Below are positions 1-8,395 of a stretch of DNA of 64,000 nucleotides, piece after piece; the first letter of the stretch is position 1; each line of letters opens with the position of its first letter. The translations under genes and the position numbers were made by a program. Where the stretch lies: NCBI RefSeq assembly GCF_015206815.1, contig NZ_JADEXZ010000004.1:62001-126000 (forward strand), read 5' to 3'. This DNA comes from Fortiea sp. LEGE XX443 (lineage in GTDB: Bacteria; Cyanobacteriota; Cyanobacteriia; Cyanobacteriales; Nostocaceae). The notes below the pieces were generated by a model. It was not told the origin of the DNA and did no database searches. It saw nothing but the letters and a program-made list of their open reading frames with translations.

Positions 1-36
1 TCTTGCCAGTCTTATTATGAAGGAGGAATTAACGAA

Positions 37-72
37 ATGTATGGACACTTACCCCTCGATTTATTTGCTTAA
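37..72 (+). CDS. Possible 11-residue leader peptide upstream of the ABC-F gene
   Basis: A near-perfect Shine-Dalgarno AAGGAGG (20-26) stands 10 bases before an ATG at 37 that opens an 11-codon frame, MYGHLPLDLFA, ending at TAA 70-72. The ABC-F start at 143 has no such site. Some antibiotic-responsive ABC-F genes are controlled by ribosome stalling on short leaders, so this could be a leader. The same ribosome site could instead serve an in-frame upstream start (ATG at 17 or 41) that would lengthen the ABC-F protein. Speculative. Confidence 0.25.
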   Translation: MYGHLPLDLFA

Positions 73-142
73 AACAGAGAAAATGTGGGTAGGGGAAATC
101 CCTCACCTACTGACGCTCATCCATAAAAAAATACTAGATATT

Positions 143-2071
143 ATGAGTATTATTACACTACAATCTGTTAAAAAAGACTTTGGCATTAAAGAAATTTTAA
201 AGGATGCTAACTTTAGCATCGATGCTAATGATAAAGTTGGTTTGATTGGCACTAATGGTTCTGGTAAATCTACTCTATTAAAAATGATTGCTGGTTTAGA
301 ACCAGTTGATAGTGGTCAAATTTCAGTTAACTCTGGTTCTAAAATCATCTACTTACCCCAGCAGCCAGATTTAGATGAAAATCGCACAGTTTTAGAGCAA
401 GTTTTCGCTGACAGTGGCGAACAAATGATTCTGGTACGGGAATATGAAGAACTATCTGAGAAACTCGCGCACTACCCAGAAGATACTCAGTTGATGTCTC
501 GTCTGTCTTCGGTTATGCAACGGATGGATGCGACTGGCGCATGGGAATTGGAAACCAATGCCAAAATCATTCTCAGCAGGTTAGGAATTACTGATTTTGA
601 TGCACCCATAGCTACTTTATCTGGGGGATATCGCAAGCGTATTGCCTTAGCAACAGCACTGCTATCGGAACCAGATGTTTTACTCATGGATGAGCCGACA
701 AACCATCTCGATGCGTTGTCTGTGGAATGGTTACAAAGTTATCTTAACCGCTTTCGTGGCGCACTTTTATTAATTACTCACGATCGCTATTTTTTAGACA
801 AAGTTACCAATCGCATCATCGAAATTGACCGAGGCGACATTTATAGTTATACAGGCAATTATTCATACTACTTAGAAAAGAAAGCGTTAGCAGAAGAATC
901 TGCTGTAAGTAGTCAACGCAAGCATCAAGGAGTGTTGCGGCGGGAATTGGAATGGTTGAAGCGAGGCCCAAAAGCCAGAAGTACAAAGCAAAAGGCCAGA
1001 ATTCAGCGTGTTGAAGCAATGCGAGAAACCGAGTTTAAACAAGGTTTGGGGAAAGTAGATATTTCCACAGTTAGCCGTCGTATTGGGAAGAAGGTGATTG
1101 ACCTCAAGAATATTTCTAAAGCTTACAGCGATCGCACTCTCATTAAAGATTTTACTTACGAATTTAGTCCCGAAGACCGCATTGGCATCATTGGCGGTAA
1201 CGGTGCTGGTAAGTCCACCTTAATGAATATCATCACCGGACGCATACAACCTGATGCAGGTAAGGTTGAAATTGGTACTACCATCCACATCGGTTATTTT
1301 GACCAACATTCGGAAGAATTACTCACAGCTTTGAATGAAAATCAGCGCGTGATTGATTACATCAAAGAAGAAGGAGAATTTGTTCAAATTGCTGATGGTA
1401 CTAAAATTACTGCTTCCCAAATGTTGGAACGATTTTTATTTCCAGGAAACCAGCAGTATGCACCAATTCATAAACTATCAGGTGGGGAAAAACGCCGTTT
1501 ATTTTTGCTGCGTGTGCTAATCAGTGCGCCCAATGTCTTAATTTTAGACGAACCAACTAATGATTTAGATGTACAGACATTAGCAGTCCTAGAAGATTAC
1601 CTAGAAGATTTTACTGGGAGTGTAATTGCAGTTTCTCACGATCGCTACTTTTTAGACCGCACCGTAGACACAATCTTTGCTTTAGAAGCAGAGGGAAATA
1701 TCCGCCAGTATCCAGGTAATTACTCTGTCTATCTCGACTACAAAAAAGCTGAAGAAGCAGCCCAGCAAGAAGCTACTAAAACTCAAGAGAAACCAAAAAA
1801 ATTTGAAGTTCAAGCAGCTACTCAATCTAAGGATAGCGACAATAAAAAACGTCGTGGGCTATCCAATTGGGAAAAGCGCGAGTTTGAGCAGTTAGAAGCT
1901 AAAATTGCCCAATTAGAAACTGAAAAAGCCGAAGCAGAAACAGCAATGAATAGAGTTTCTTCAGGAAATTATAGCCAAGTTCAAAAACTTTATGAACAAG
2001 TAGAAAACCTCAAACAAGCAATTGATACAGCCACCGAACGCTGGTTAGAATTAGCCGAGATGGAATCTTGA
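143..2071 (+). CDS. ABC-F family ATP-binding protein (Uup-like, ribosome-associated)
   Basis: A soluble protein with two ABC ATPase domains and no membrane segments, as in the ABC-F family, which bind the ribosomal E site and relieve stalled translation. Seen: Walker A GTNGSGKST at residues 36-44 and a second, GGNGAGKST, near 350; signatures LSGGYRKR and LSGGEKRR; Walker B motifs followed by DEPTNHLD and DEPTNDLD; and a charged C-terminal coiled coil from about 570 to the end, as in Uup. Start chosen at MSIITLQSV (143), where the family homology begins; the frame stays open upstream to an ATG at 17, but those 42 residues look non-coding. 642 aa is normal for the family. The exact subfamily is not certain. 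Confidence 0.9.
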   Translation: MSIITLQSVKKDFGIKEILKDANFSIDANDKVGLIGTNGSGKSTLLKMIAGLEPVDSGQISVNSGSKIIYLPQQPDLDENRTVLEQVFADSGEQMILVREYEELSEKLAHYPEDTQLMSRLSSVMQRMDATGAWELETNAKIILSRLGITDFDAPIATLSGGYRKRIALATALLSEPDVLLMDEPTNHLDALSVEWLQSYLNRFRGALLLITHDRYFLDKVTNRIIEIDRGDIYSYTGNYSYYLEKKALAEESAVSSQRKHQGVLRRELEWLKRGPKARSTKQKARIQRVEAMRETEFKQGLGKVDISTVSRRIGKKVIDLKNISKAYSDRTLIKDFTYEFSPEDRIGIIGGNGAGKSTLMNIITGRIQPDAGKVEIGTTIHIGYFDQHSEELLTALNENQRVIDYIKEEGEFVQIADGTKITASQMLERFLFPGNQQYAPIHKLSGGEKRRLFLLRVLISAPNVLILDEPTNDLDVQTLAVLEDYLEDFTGSVIAVSHDRYFLDRTVDTIFALEAEGNIRQYPGNYSVYLDYKKAEEAAQQEATKTQEKPKKFEVQAATQSKDSDNKKRRGLSNWEKREFEQLEAKIAQLETEKAEAETAMNRVSSGNYSQVQKLYEQVENLKQAIDTATERWLELAEMES

Positions 2072-2329
2072 AATTAGTGAAGGCTTGTGGAATTTTTCAA
2101 CAATCGCTCCTCTAGAAAGGTGTTTTAGTGAGTTAGAGTAGCGAGATAGTTCCTCACCACCCCCTCATACCGTTTTTTTAAGTTTGATACAAGTAGGTCG
2201 CAGGGGAGCAGGGGCAGGTAGTCACTGAGATCCCCTTATTATATATCCTCAGATTTAATACTAATAACGACCAACTTAATGAATGATAAGTAATACTGAG
2301 AAATTATTAATAATAACGAGGCATTAAGA

Positions 2330-2944
2330 ATGGCTTACAGTGATTTCAGCCTATCAAAAGTTAAAAATGATTTTGGCTTAACCTTGGACGAAAGCCGTAA
2401 TTTATTTGTTGACACCAAACCAGTATTACCATCTGCAACTTTAAAAACTCTGCTTAGTGATTATATTCCCTTAGCAACATCTATTTCTACTGAAAAAGCT
2501 AGGTCAGAATTTTTAATTGCGCCAATTTTAGCCGAAGTTAGACGATTATTAAATAATCAAATTTCTCTGTTTTCGGGTAATGAGTTTAATGTTGATGCTC
2601 AAAGAGGCTTACAAGGGTTTTGTGACTATATTATTAGCGGTTCTAAAGAGCAATTATATATTACTGCTCCGGTAACTATTATATTTGAAGCTAAAAAAGA
2701 AGATATTATTGGCGGTCTTGGTCAATGTGTGGCGGCGATGGTGGCGGCGCAGATATTCAATCAAAGCAAAGGTAATGAAGTTGAGCGCATTTATGGTTCT
2801 GTGACTACTGGAACTAATTGGAAGTTTTTATTTTTAGAAGGCACGATTGTTTATATTGATGAGATTGAGTACTATATCAAAGAAGTTGATAAGATTTTAG
2901 GGATTTTGCTGCAACCTTTCCAGCCTGTTTTGACTGCTGTTTAA
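2330..2944 (+). CDS. Conserved cyanobacterial protein with PD-(D/E)XK nuclease-like motif
   Basis: A 204-residue soluble protein, no signal peptide. Residues 95-122 read as a possible PD-(D/E)XK core: Asp99 in GFCDYII, then a strand ending in E120-A-K122, with a helix carrying Glu69 upstream. The order matches restriction-endonuclease-like folds, and similar stand-alone proteins are common in Nostoc-type genomes with no known role. It is preceded by an AT-rich spacer and followed by a long spacer, so it is probably transcribed alone. Function is not known. The nuclease-fold call rests on motif spacing only. Confidence 0.7.
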   Translation: MAYSDFSLSKVKNDFGLTLDESRNLFVDTKPVLPSATLKTLLSDYIPLATSISTEKARSEFLIAPILAEVRRLLNNQISLFSGNEFNVDAQRGLQGFCDYIISGSKEQLYITAPVTIIFEAKKEDIIGGLGQCVAAMVAAQIFNQSKGNEVERIYGSVTTGTNWKFLFLEGTIVYIDEIEYYIKEVDKILGILLQPFQPVLTAV

Positions 2945-3368
2945 TTATGAAGATAGAAACGTTTTTTGGAAATGCGTAACGCACTGACTGGTGTATTTCC
3001 TCTATCCCATCAGGGCGAACGCATCTTAATTGCTAATAAGAATTGAGAAGCAAATTCAAATATATAGAATAAAGCCAATTCTCTTCTATAAATAGTAAAT
3101 GCAAATAAAAAGATAAACTTAGGTATTAAAAACTTATCATTCGCCATGAAGATATGATTTTAAATCAACAATTAGTATAAAGTGGGCAACATGAATTAAG
3201 GACTACAACCTAAATAGAAAATTAATTACAGCCTGATTCAATGCCCAATAAAATTAGGTTGAAGACAAGGAAAGTAATCTAGTTAAATATTGATTATCCA
3301 TTGCAGCTAGAAATTGTTTGTTTTTTACTCCTACTTTTACCCGTTTCTCTTTACTTAACAGATTAACT
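2945..3368. other. Intergenic stretch, AT-rich, no gene recognised
   Basis: No convincing frame or RNA. It contains a short phrase (cagggcgaacgcatct, near 3010) that recurs almost unchanged at about 7713, so both ends of the accessory segment carry pieces of the same dispersed sequence. Confidence 0.4.
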
Positions 3369-3462
3369 GCAATGTGGCGCAGAATTGCAAAATTTTGTGG
3401 TGCGTTATCTTTCCTTATGCGACAGTCGTCTGCTCTTTCAGAGCCGCTTCGCGAACGTTTAA
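3369..3462 (+). repeat. Left arm of a perfect 94-bp inverted repeat
   Basis: This sequence is identical, as reverse complement, to 8050-8143, and the identity stops sharply on both sides. It contains a palindrome-rich segment (around gccgcttcgcgaacg) typical of small dispersed repeats in Nostoc genomes. A 62-codon frame that runs through it is not considered a gene. Confidence 0.9.
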
Positions 3463-3903
3463 AGCTATGGTATTTGCCATATAACTTAGAGCATAGACAT
3501 TTATAAAAGCATTACAGGAAGATGCTTACAAGCGAATTTTTTATCGCTTTCTCTTGCCTTACCAATACCTTGCATCTTCTACAAAAAGATATTTGGGATC
3601 AAATTAATTTAAAAATATGTCTCAAGGTAGATATATTTTGTCGCTGATACTCAATGGAACTTACAAAGTTTTAAACTCTATGATGCACTACATTTTTATT
3701 AGAAATATAAATTTTACTAATATCAAAATATCTAGCTTAAATTACTAAAAAATATTAAGCTAGTGTGAAAGTAAGCGGTTAATCGCTGCTTGGAATAATT
3801 CTACTTCATTAGCTCAGGTAAATTGAAAAGTTACCGCTTTTCCCTTACCTTTTCGGTTTACCCTGTCAAACAAACTTGGCAAACTATCAGGTATCAAATA
3901 ATA
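3463..3903. other. AT-rich upstream region of the small secreted protein
   Basis: No gene seen. Very AT-rich from 3680 to 3770, with a hairpin (tagcttaa ... ttaagcta, about 3730-3762). It probably holds the promoter of the gene at 3904, but no clear -35/-10 pair could be fixed. Confidence 0.35.
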
Positions 3904-4152
3904 ATGTTAAAACGTCGCACAATACTAGCCAGTCTAGCTGCGCTTGGCTTTATTTTGGCTATGAGTACACAGGTTTATGGAACAACGGCTACCGGGCCGG
4001 ACGCTTGGGAGACTGTATACAATAATGCGGTTGCCCACGCAACGACGACAATTCCACAAATATCACTTCTTGGTATTGTTTTTGGTCTGATAGATGACTT
4101 GGTCACATTTCTCAACGTTTATAACTTGTTGAGCGGATTTTGGGCTGGTTAA
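3904..4152 (+). CDS. Small secreted hypothetical protein
   Basis: 82 residues starting MLKRRTILAS, a typical signal peptide: Lys/Arg n-region, hydrophobic core to about residue 20, likely cleavage after VYG or a few residues later. The mature part of about 55 residues contains a hydrophobic stretch (IPQISLLGIVFGLIDDL) that could be an amphipathic helix. An upstream in-frame start at 3823 would add 27 residues lacking homology appeal, and the signal peptide decides for 3904. Family not recognised. Lies within the segment bounded by the 94-bp inverted repeats and precedes two other secreted proteins on the same strand. Confidence 0.55.
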   Translation: MLKRRTILASLAALGFILAMSTQVYGTTATGPDAWETVYNNAVAHATTTIPQISLLGIVFGLIDDLVTFLNVYNLLSGFWAG

Positions 4153-4260
4153 GTCTCTATCTTATAAGCAAGTAGGAAAGAGTTGAAAAGGGGGATTATT
4201 GCAATATGATTTTTTGCTAATTCCTGCGCTTGGACTGGCGTTTCGCTCACCGTAGGGGAC

Positions 4261-4621
4261 ACTGAATAGTATCTCTTCCTCGTTAACACAAATTATCCGG
4301 CAAATAAATACTCCATAGCTCGTGAGGAGCCTTCTTTTAATATTCAAACCTCGCACAATTTTTAGTGCCTTTACTGCAATCATCCTTGCGTTTGTCCTAG
4401 TTATACAGGTAGATGCACAACCAGCCCTTGCAACCCTTGCACTGAATAGTATCTCTTCCTCGTTAACACAAATTATCCGGCAAATAAATACTCCATAGCT
4501 CGTGAGGAGCCTTCTTTATAATGTTCAAACCTCGCACAATTTTTAGTGCCTTTACTGCAATCATCCTTGCGTTTGTCCTAGTTATACAGGTAGATGCACA
4601 ACCAGCCCTTGCAACCCTTGC
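4261..4621 (+). repeat. 180-bp tandem duplication of leader and signal-peptide region
   Basis: 4261-4440 is repeated at 4441-4621, the copies differing by one inserted base and one substitution. Each unit holds the untranslated leader with a GAGGAG ribosome site and the first ~33 codons of the gene at 4521. In the first copy the ATG has become ATA and a base is missing just before it, so the first copy has lost its start and its frame runs into a stop at about 4496. This is a recent duplication, with the downstream copy functional. Confidence 0.9.
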
Positions 4622-5804
4622 TTCGTGTAGTCCAACTGCGGTTAACCGACCTATCTGTCCCAGTACAGCAGCCTCAACGGAAGCTAATTTTATTGACCCA
4701 GCTGCGATAATTACCAATCCCGCAAATATTACCTTGGAGGGAAAAGTCTACGTTGCACCATTTGCTCGGTTAAATGCTACTAATGGCCCCATCATTATCC
4801 GTGAAGGATCCAACGTCCAAGACCAAGTGAGCATTACACCTTCAGTAGCGGGGTCAACTATTGGTGAGCGAGTCATCCTGGCACACTTGGCCACTGTCAA
4901 AGGTACAGCCAACATCGGTCTTACTGGCTCAACTGGGCCTTTTACTGACCCCGTGAGCGGTGTTGTGTTTAGCAACACTCAGCCAGAGACATTCATCGCC
5001 TTCAACGCTGAAGTAGACGGTGCAACTATAGAGTTCAACACCGTAGTCAATTTTCTCTCGCGGGTCGGACCTGGTGTTACCTTACCCTCTGGTAAAGTTG
5101 TCCTCCCAGGTAAAAATGTTACTAGTAACATAGAAGCTACTAGTGGCAGTTTGGGGAAGGTGTCTAACCTGACAGAAGCCGATGTTGCATTGATGCAGGG
5201 TGTGATTGCAGTTAATCAGTCATTGGCCCAAGGTTATACACAATTAGCCCTAGCCAATCCGTCAAATGTCACAGGGATAAATTTCAGTCCATCCACCCCT
5301 AATAACCCAACACCAAGTTTGCCAACCATAGGTGGGGTTACTACTCAAGATCCCAACTACCCTAACCGCATCATCGGCAATGTGATTCTGCAAGATTCTC
5401 TCGCAGCCTTAAACCAGAAATTAGGTAATAGAATTTCCATCCGTGCTGATGAGGGTCAACCTTTTAACATTGGGATACTTGCCGGTGTAGCAAACGATGT
5501 TGTCTTTCATGGTTTAGCGACAACTAATCTGACTATTGGTAATGGAAATGCTTATGGGCCTCGTGTTCTAGTTCATGGTGGTAGGCAGGTTGTCAATGGT
5601 GTTGATAGTGGCCCGGAAACTAGGCTAGGTAATGACGTAGGGTTAGCACCTGACGTTGTTATATTCCGTGCAGAAATTGGTAACCAATCAGCCGTTGGAA
5701 GAAAAAGCGGTATCTTCAATTCCACACTACCTTCTAGAACGCATATCCGTTCAAGAACTATCTATGCCAATAACGGCAGCCTAATTTCAAAGGTAGAGTG
5801 GTAA
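4521..5804 (+). CDS. Secreted double left-handed beta-helix protein, gamma-carbonic-anhydrase-like
   Basis: 427 residues with a signal peptide (hydrophobic core 11-22, probable cleavage near 26-31). Residues 65-245 follow the archaeal gamma-carbonic anhydrase (Cam) pattern: a hexapeptide-like beta-helix, REGSNVQD at 94-101, VILAHLATVKG at 118-128, then a C-terminal helix EADVALMQGVIAVNQSLAQGY. A second, shorter related part (about 284-427) contains RADEGQPFNIG (308-318), DVVFHGLAT (326-334) and VLVHGG (349-354). The zinc ligands are incomplete in each half: the first keeps only His122, while the second has His330 and His352. It may be a catalytically altered or purely structural exported protein. 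Start fixed by ATG with GAGGAG 11 bases upstream. Lies in the accessory segment. Confidence 0.75.
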   Translation: MFKPRTIFSAFTAIILAFVLVIQVDAQPALATLASCSPTAVNRPICPSTAASTEANFIDPAAIITNPANITLEGKVYVAPFARLNATNGPIIIREGSNVQDQVSITPSVAGSTIGERVILAHLATVKGTANIGLTGSTGPFTDPVSGVVFSNTQPETFIAFNAEVDGATIEFNTVVNFLSRVGPGVTLPSGKVVLPGKNVTSNIEATSGSLGKVSNLTEADVALMQGVIAVNQSLAQGYTQLALANPSNVTGINFSPSTPNNPTPSLPTIGGVTTQDPNYPNRIIGNVILQDSLAALNQKLGNRISIRADEGQPFNIGILAGVANDVVFHGLATTNLTIGNGNAYGPRVLVHGGRQVVNGVDSGPETRLGNDVGLAPDVVIFRAEIGNQSAVGRKSGIFNSTLPSRTHIRSRTIYANNGSLISKVEW

Positions 5805-5914
5805 TAATACCAATTCGCAATTTGTAATTTAATGAGGCTTAGATGTAGCAGGATTGTTTTTTGCTGCATCTGATGCCTAATTTTGAAGAATCGGGTTAAG
5901 CATTTAAGTTTTGC

Positions 5915-6496
5915 ATGACTATGAATTTTAAAATCCTCCCCCTAATGCCTTCACGATGCCTACGATTGGTTGTGCTTCTCACTTTGATATTCGGACTGAT
6001 GCTAGGTCTTGATGTCAGTTCATCTATAGCTGCACAACAGGTTGAGCAACCTGGATATATAGAATCTGTTAATTCCCAGTCGCCGCAAGTCGTACAACCT
6101 CCAGTTACCGGACTCGTTTCTACCTTGTCGGATGAGGTTAAGGAATCAACAACAAATTTGATTAACTGGTCAACCTACTGGAATCTTTGCTGGGAAGCTT
6201 ATCCAGGGGCTAAAGAGTACGAACTGCAAAAGGTGCTGGTGGATGGTGAGTCTCCAGATTTACAACGTCAAAGCGATCGCTGTTTTCATCTCCAAGCTGC
6301 ATCAAACCAAAACCTCAAATCACAAGGCTTACTCAACCGAGATTTAATCTTATTAGTACATAAAACTCAGCTTGCTTATCGAGTCCGAGCCGTTCTAGAT
6401 GATAACCGCGTCAGTGAATGGTCTACAGTCATGGCAGTTGGTGCAACTACTGAACCTGAATCGAATGCTACTTCCATCAGTGTAAATCCTTCATAG
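5915..6496 (+). CDS. Secreted hypothetical protein, possible beta-sandwich domain
   Basis: 193 residues. The N-terminus (MTMNFKILPLMPSRCLRLVV) leads into a long hydrophobic core and a likely cleavage site at SSIAA-QQ near residue 40. The mature region has NLCWEAYPGAKEYELQKVL and LAYRVRAVLDDNRVSEWSTV, which resemble the strands of a fibronectin type III domain (a W-x-x-V-P-x-A-x-x-Y pattern). Two cysteines (in NLCWEA and DRCFHL) could form a disulfide. Third secreted protein in a row after 3904 and 4521. No function known. Confidence 0.6.
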   Translation: MTMNFKILPLMPSRCLRLVVLLTLIFGLMLGLDVSSSIAAQQVEQPGYIESVNSQSPQVVQPPVTGLVSTLSDEVKESTTNLINWSTYWNLCWEAYPGAKEYELQKVLVDGESPDLQRQSDRCFHLQAASNQNLKSQGLLNRDLILLVHKTQLAYRVRAVLDDNRVSEWSTVMAVGATTEPESNATSISVNPS

Positions 6497-6661
6497 TCAG
6501 GACTTAGGCACAGGTTTGGAAGTAAGGGTATAGGGGAAATGGTGTTCTAAATCCTTACACTTCTATCAATACCTTAGCCAAAATAAGAGGGTGAAGAGAG
6601 AGCGCTGATGTAGTAGAGTTATTGTCTTCCCAAACGATAACTCAAAAGCCACAATCAACCC

Positions 6662-7420
6662 ATGCCCGACATCTTATCACTGCTGCAATGCCTCCTGCCG
6701 CAGATAAACGCTACGACGATGCGTCAGTTGAACCAGATAATCATTGCTATGTTAGGAATGAGCGGGCGAGTCACCATGTTGGGAATTGCCCGTTGGACAG
6801 GTGATGGCGGTAGCTATCGGACAATGGGGAGATTTTTTTCGACAGTCATACCTTGGACAACATTGTTTTGGCTGTTTTTTCGTCAACATTTGTGGCGAAA
6901 AAATGATGTGTATTTGCTTGCAGGAGATGAAGTTGTAGTTAGTAAATCGGGGAAGCAAACTTACGGAGTAGATAGATTTTTTTCTAGCCTGGCTAGTAAA
7001 CCAATTAATGGTTTATCTTTCTTCGTATTGTCATTAGTAAGCGTGGAAGAGAGACAGTCATTTCCTATTAAGATAAAACAGGTAATAAAAAGTGATGAAG
7101 AAATAAGTAGCTTGTCACCCATCAAAAAAGTAAATTCCCAAGAAAAACGTGGAAAGGGACGACCAAAAGGAAGTAAAAACAAAAACAAAACTGAAGTGAT
7201 ATTAACATCTGAACTATTGCTAATTAAAAAGATGATTAGTTCATTATTCGAGTTAATCGCTCAGTTTATTCCCCTGACATACTTAGTAGTAGATGGTCAT
7301 TTTGGTAACAACAATGCTTTGCAGATGGCACGACAAGTTAACTTGCACATAATTTCCAAGTTACGCCATGATTCGGCATTATACATCCCTTATGAACATC
7401 CTAAGCTGCTACGCAGCTAA
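6662..7420 (+). pseudogene. Truncated DDE transposase, IS4/IS701-like
   Basis: 252 codons of a transposase N-terminal and central part: LLAGDEVVVSKSGKQTYGVDRFF carries the first catalytic Asp region and TYLVVDGHFGNNNALQMA the second. A basic linker (RGKGRPKGSKNKNK) lies between. Full-length relatives run well past the point where this frame ends (YIPYEHPKLLRS), so the catalytic C-terminus with the final Glu is missing. The break coincides with a small palindrome and the end of an IS630 fragment. Non-functional. Confidence 0.8.
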
Positions 7421-7422
7421 AT

Positions 7423-7704
7423 TTAATAAACAGCATTACCTTTATTTTTAATCTTACGCTCCCATTTAATAATAAGACCACCTTGATTGAGCAATTTATT
7501 TAACAATTGTTCTAGCTGCGATACAGACTCGAATAATCTATGAGCTATATATTCTTTTGCCGAATGCCAAACTAATTCAATTAAATTATAATCTGGACTA
7601 TACGGGGGTAAAAATTCTAGAATAATATTTGGCATTTCTGAGTCTATTTTAGCTAAAATATCTTTCCTTTTATGGAAACTAGCATTATCAAGAATAATCA
7701 CTAT
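7423..7704 (-). pseudogene. C-terminal fragment of an IS630-family transposase
   Basis: About 92 codons on the minus strand with the hallmark ILDNASFHK, then LPPYSPDYNLIELVWHSAKEY, which holds the last Asp and Glu of the IS630 DDE triad. The N-terminal two thirds, including the HTH, are absent. The missing part would lie above 7704, where unrelated sequence begins. It abuts the broken IS4-like gene. Confidence 0.8.
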
Positions 7705-7834
7705 TTTCGCCAGGGGGAACGCATCTAAATATAGTACATAATTACTAAGAGAGGGATATCATTAGCGATCGGTGATGATATAGAGGTTGAGCAATGAGGC
7801 TTTGATGGTAAAGTCATTGTAAAAATAAATAGTC

Positions 7835-8047
7835 ATGTTGCCCAAGGAAGGCGTGAAGCTCAAGCCCAAAGTCACAATTGCTGACCATTTTGCCGTGATA
7901 TCAGACCCACGAATAGATCGTACAAAACGACATAAATTGATTGACATTTTGACCATTGCTTTGTGTGCAGTAATCTGTGGAGCAGATAGTTGGGTGGCAA
8001 TTGAAATATATGGCTGCACAAAGTATGACTGGCTAAATTGGATGTAG
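7835..8047 (+). pseudogene. N-terminal fragment of an ISAs1-family transposase
   Basis: The 70-residue frame contains HFAVISDPRIDRTKRHKL and IALCAVICGADSWVAIEIYG, the conserved N-terminal domain associated with ISAs1-type DDE transposases. Homology stops at KYDWLNWM, three bases before the 94-bp repeat begins, so the repeat boundary may mark the truncation. Confidence 0.8.
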
Positions 8048-8049
8048 CA

Positions 8050-8143
8050 TTAAACGTTCGCGAAGCGGCTCTGAAAGAGCAGACGACTGTCGCATAAGGA
8101 AAGATAACGCACCACAAAATTTTGCAATTCTGCGCCACATTGC
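8050..8143 (-). repeat. Right arm of the perfect 94-bp inverted repeat
   Basis: Reverse complement of 3369-3462 with no mismatch over 94 bases. It directly follows the truncated ISAs1 fragment. Together the arms enclose about 4.6 kb with three secreted-protein genes and three transposase remnants. Confidence 0.9.
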
Positions 8144-8395
8144 GCTCAAAAACTGTACCACTGAGTCGAGTAAGCAGCTGCTAAACGGTAACCATTTTCA
8201 AGGTAAGCTTATGTCCAAGGTGGCAAATATGCTGTTTTATGAATTAGTTAAGGATTACTCAGTAATTTAAGAACTCTCAATAATTTTAACTACTTGAGGG
8301 GTTGTTAAATTTGTGGAAACTTACTAGAGTAAAATGGGCTTACTAGTTCCATTCTAAGTGCTAACAGCACTCAGCACTACAAAGGGAGAAGCTTG
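8144..8395. other. Spacer upstream of recN
   Basis: Holds a 21-codon open tail ending at about 8270 that could be a transposase scrap but is not identifiable, and near 8355-8376 a copy of the dispersed motif tgctaacagcactcagcac that recurs elsewhere in the window. No LexA-like operator was recognised. Confidence 0.3.

Noticed and set aside
3318-3506. 62-codon protein on the plus strand
   Set aside because: It runs through the dispersed repeat and its reading has no homology appeal.
3369-8143. Integrative element with att sites
   Set aside because: The repeats are inverted, not direct, and there is no integrase or tRNA at either end.
8203-8270. C-terminal scrap of a transposase (LMSKVANMLFYELVKDYSVI)
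   Set aside because: Too short to identify and not matched to any of the nearby elements.
8144-8395. LexA operator upstream of recN
   Set aside because: No palindrome of the cyanobacterial LexA type was found.
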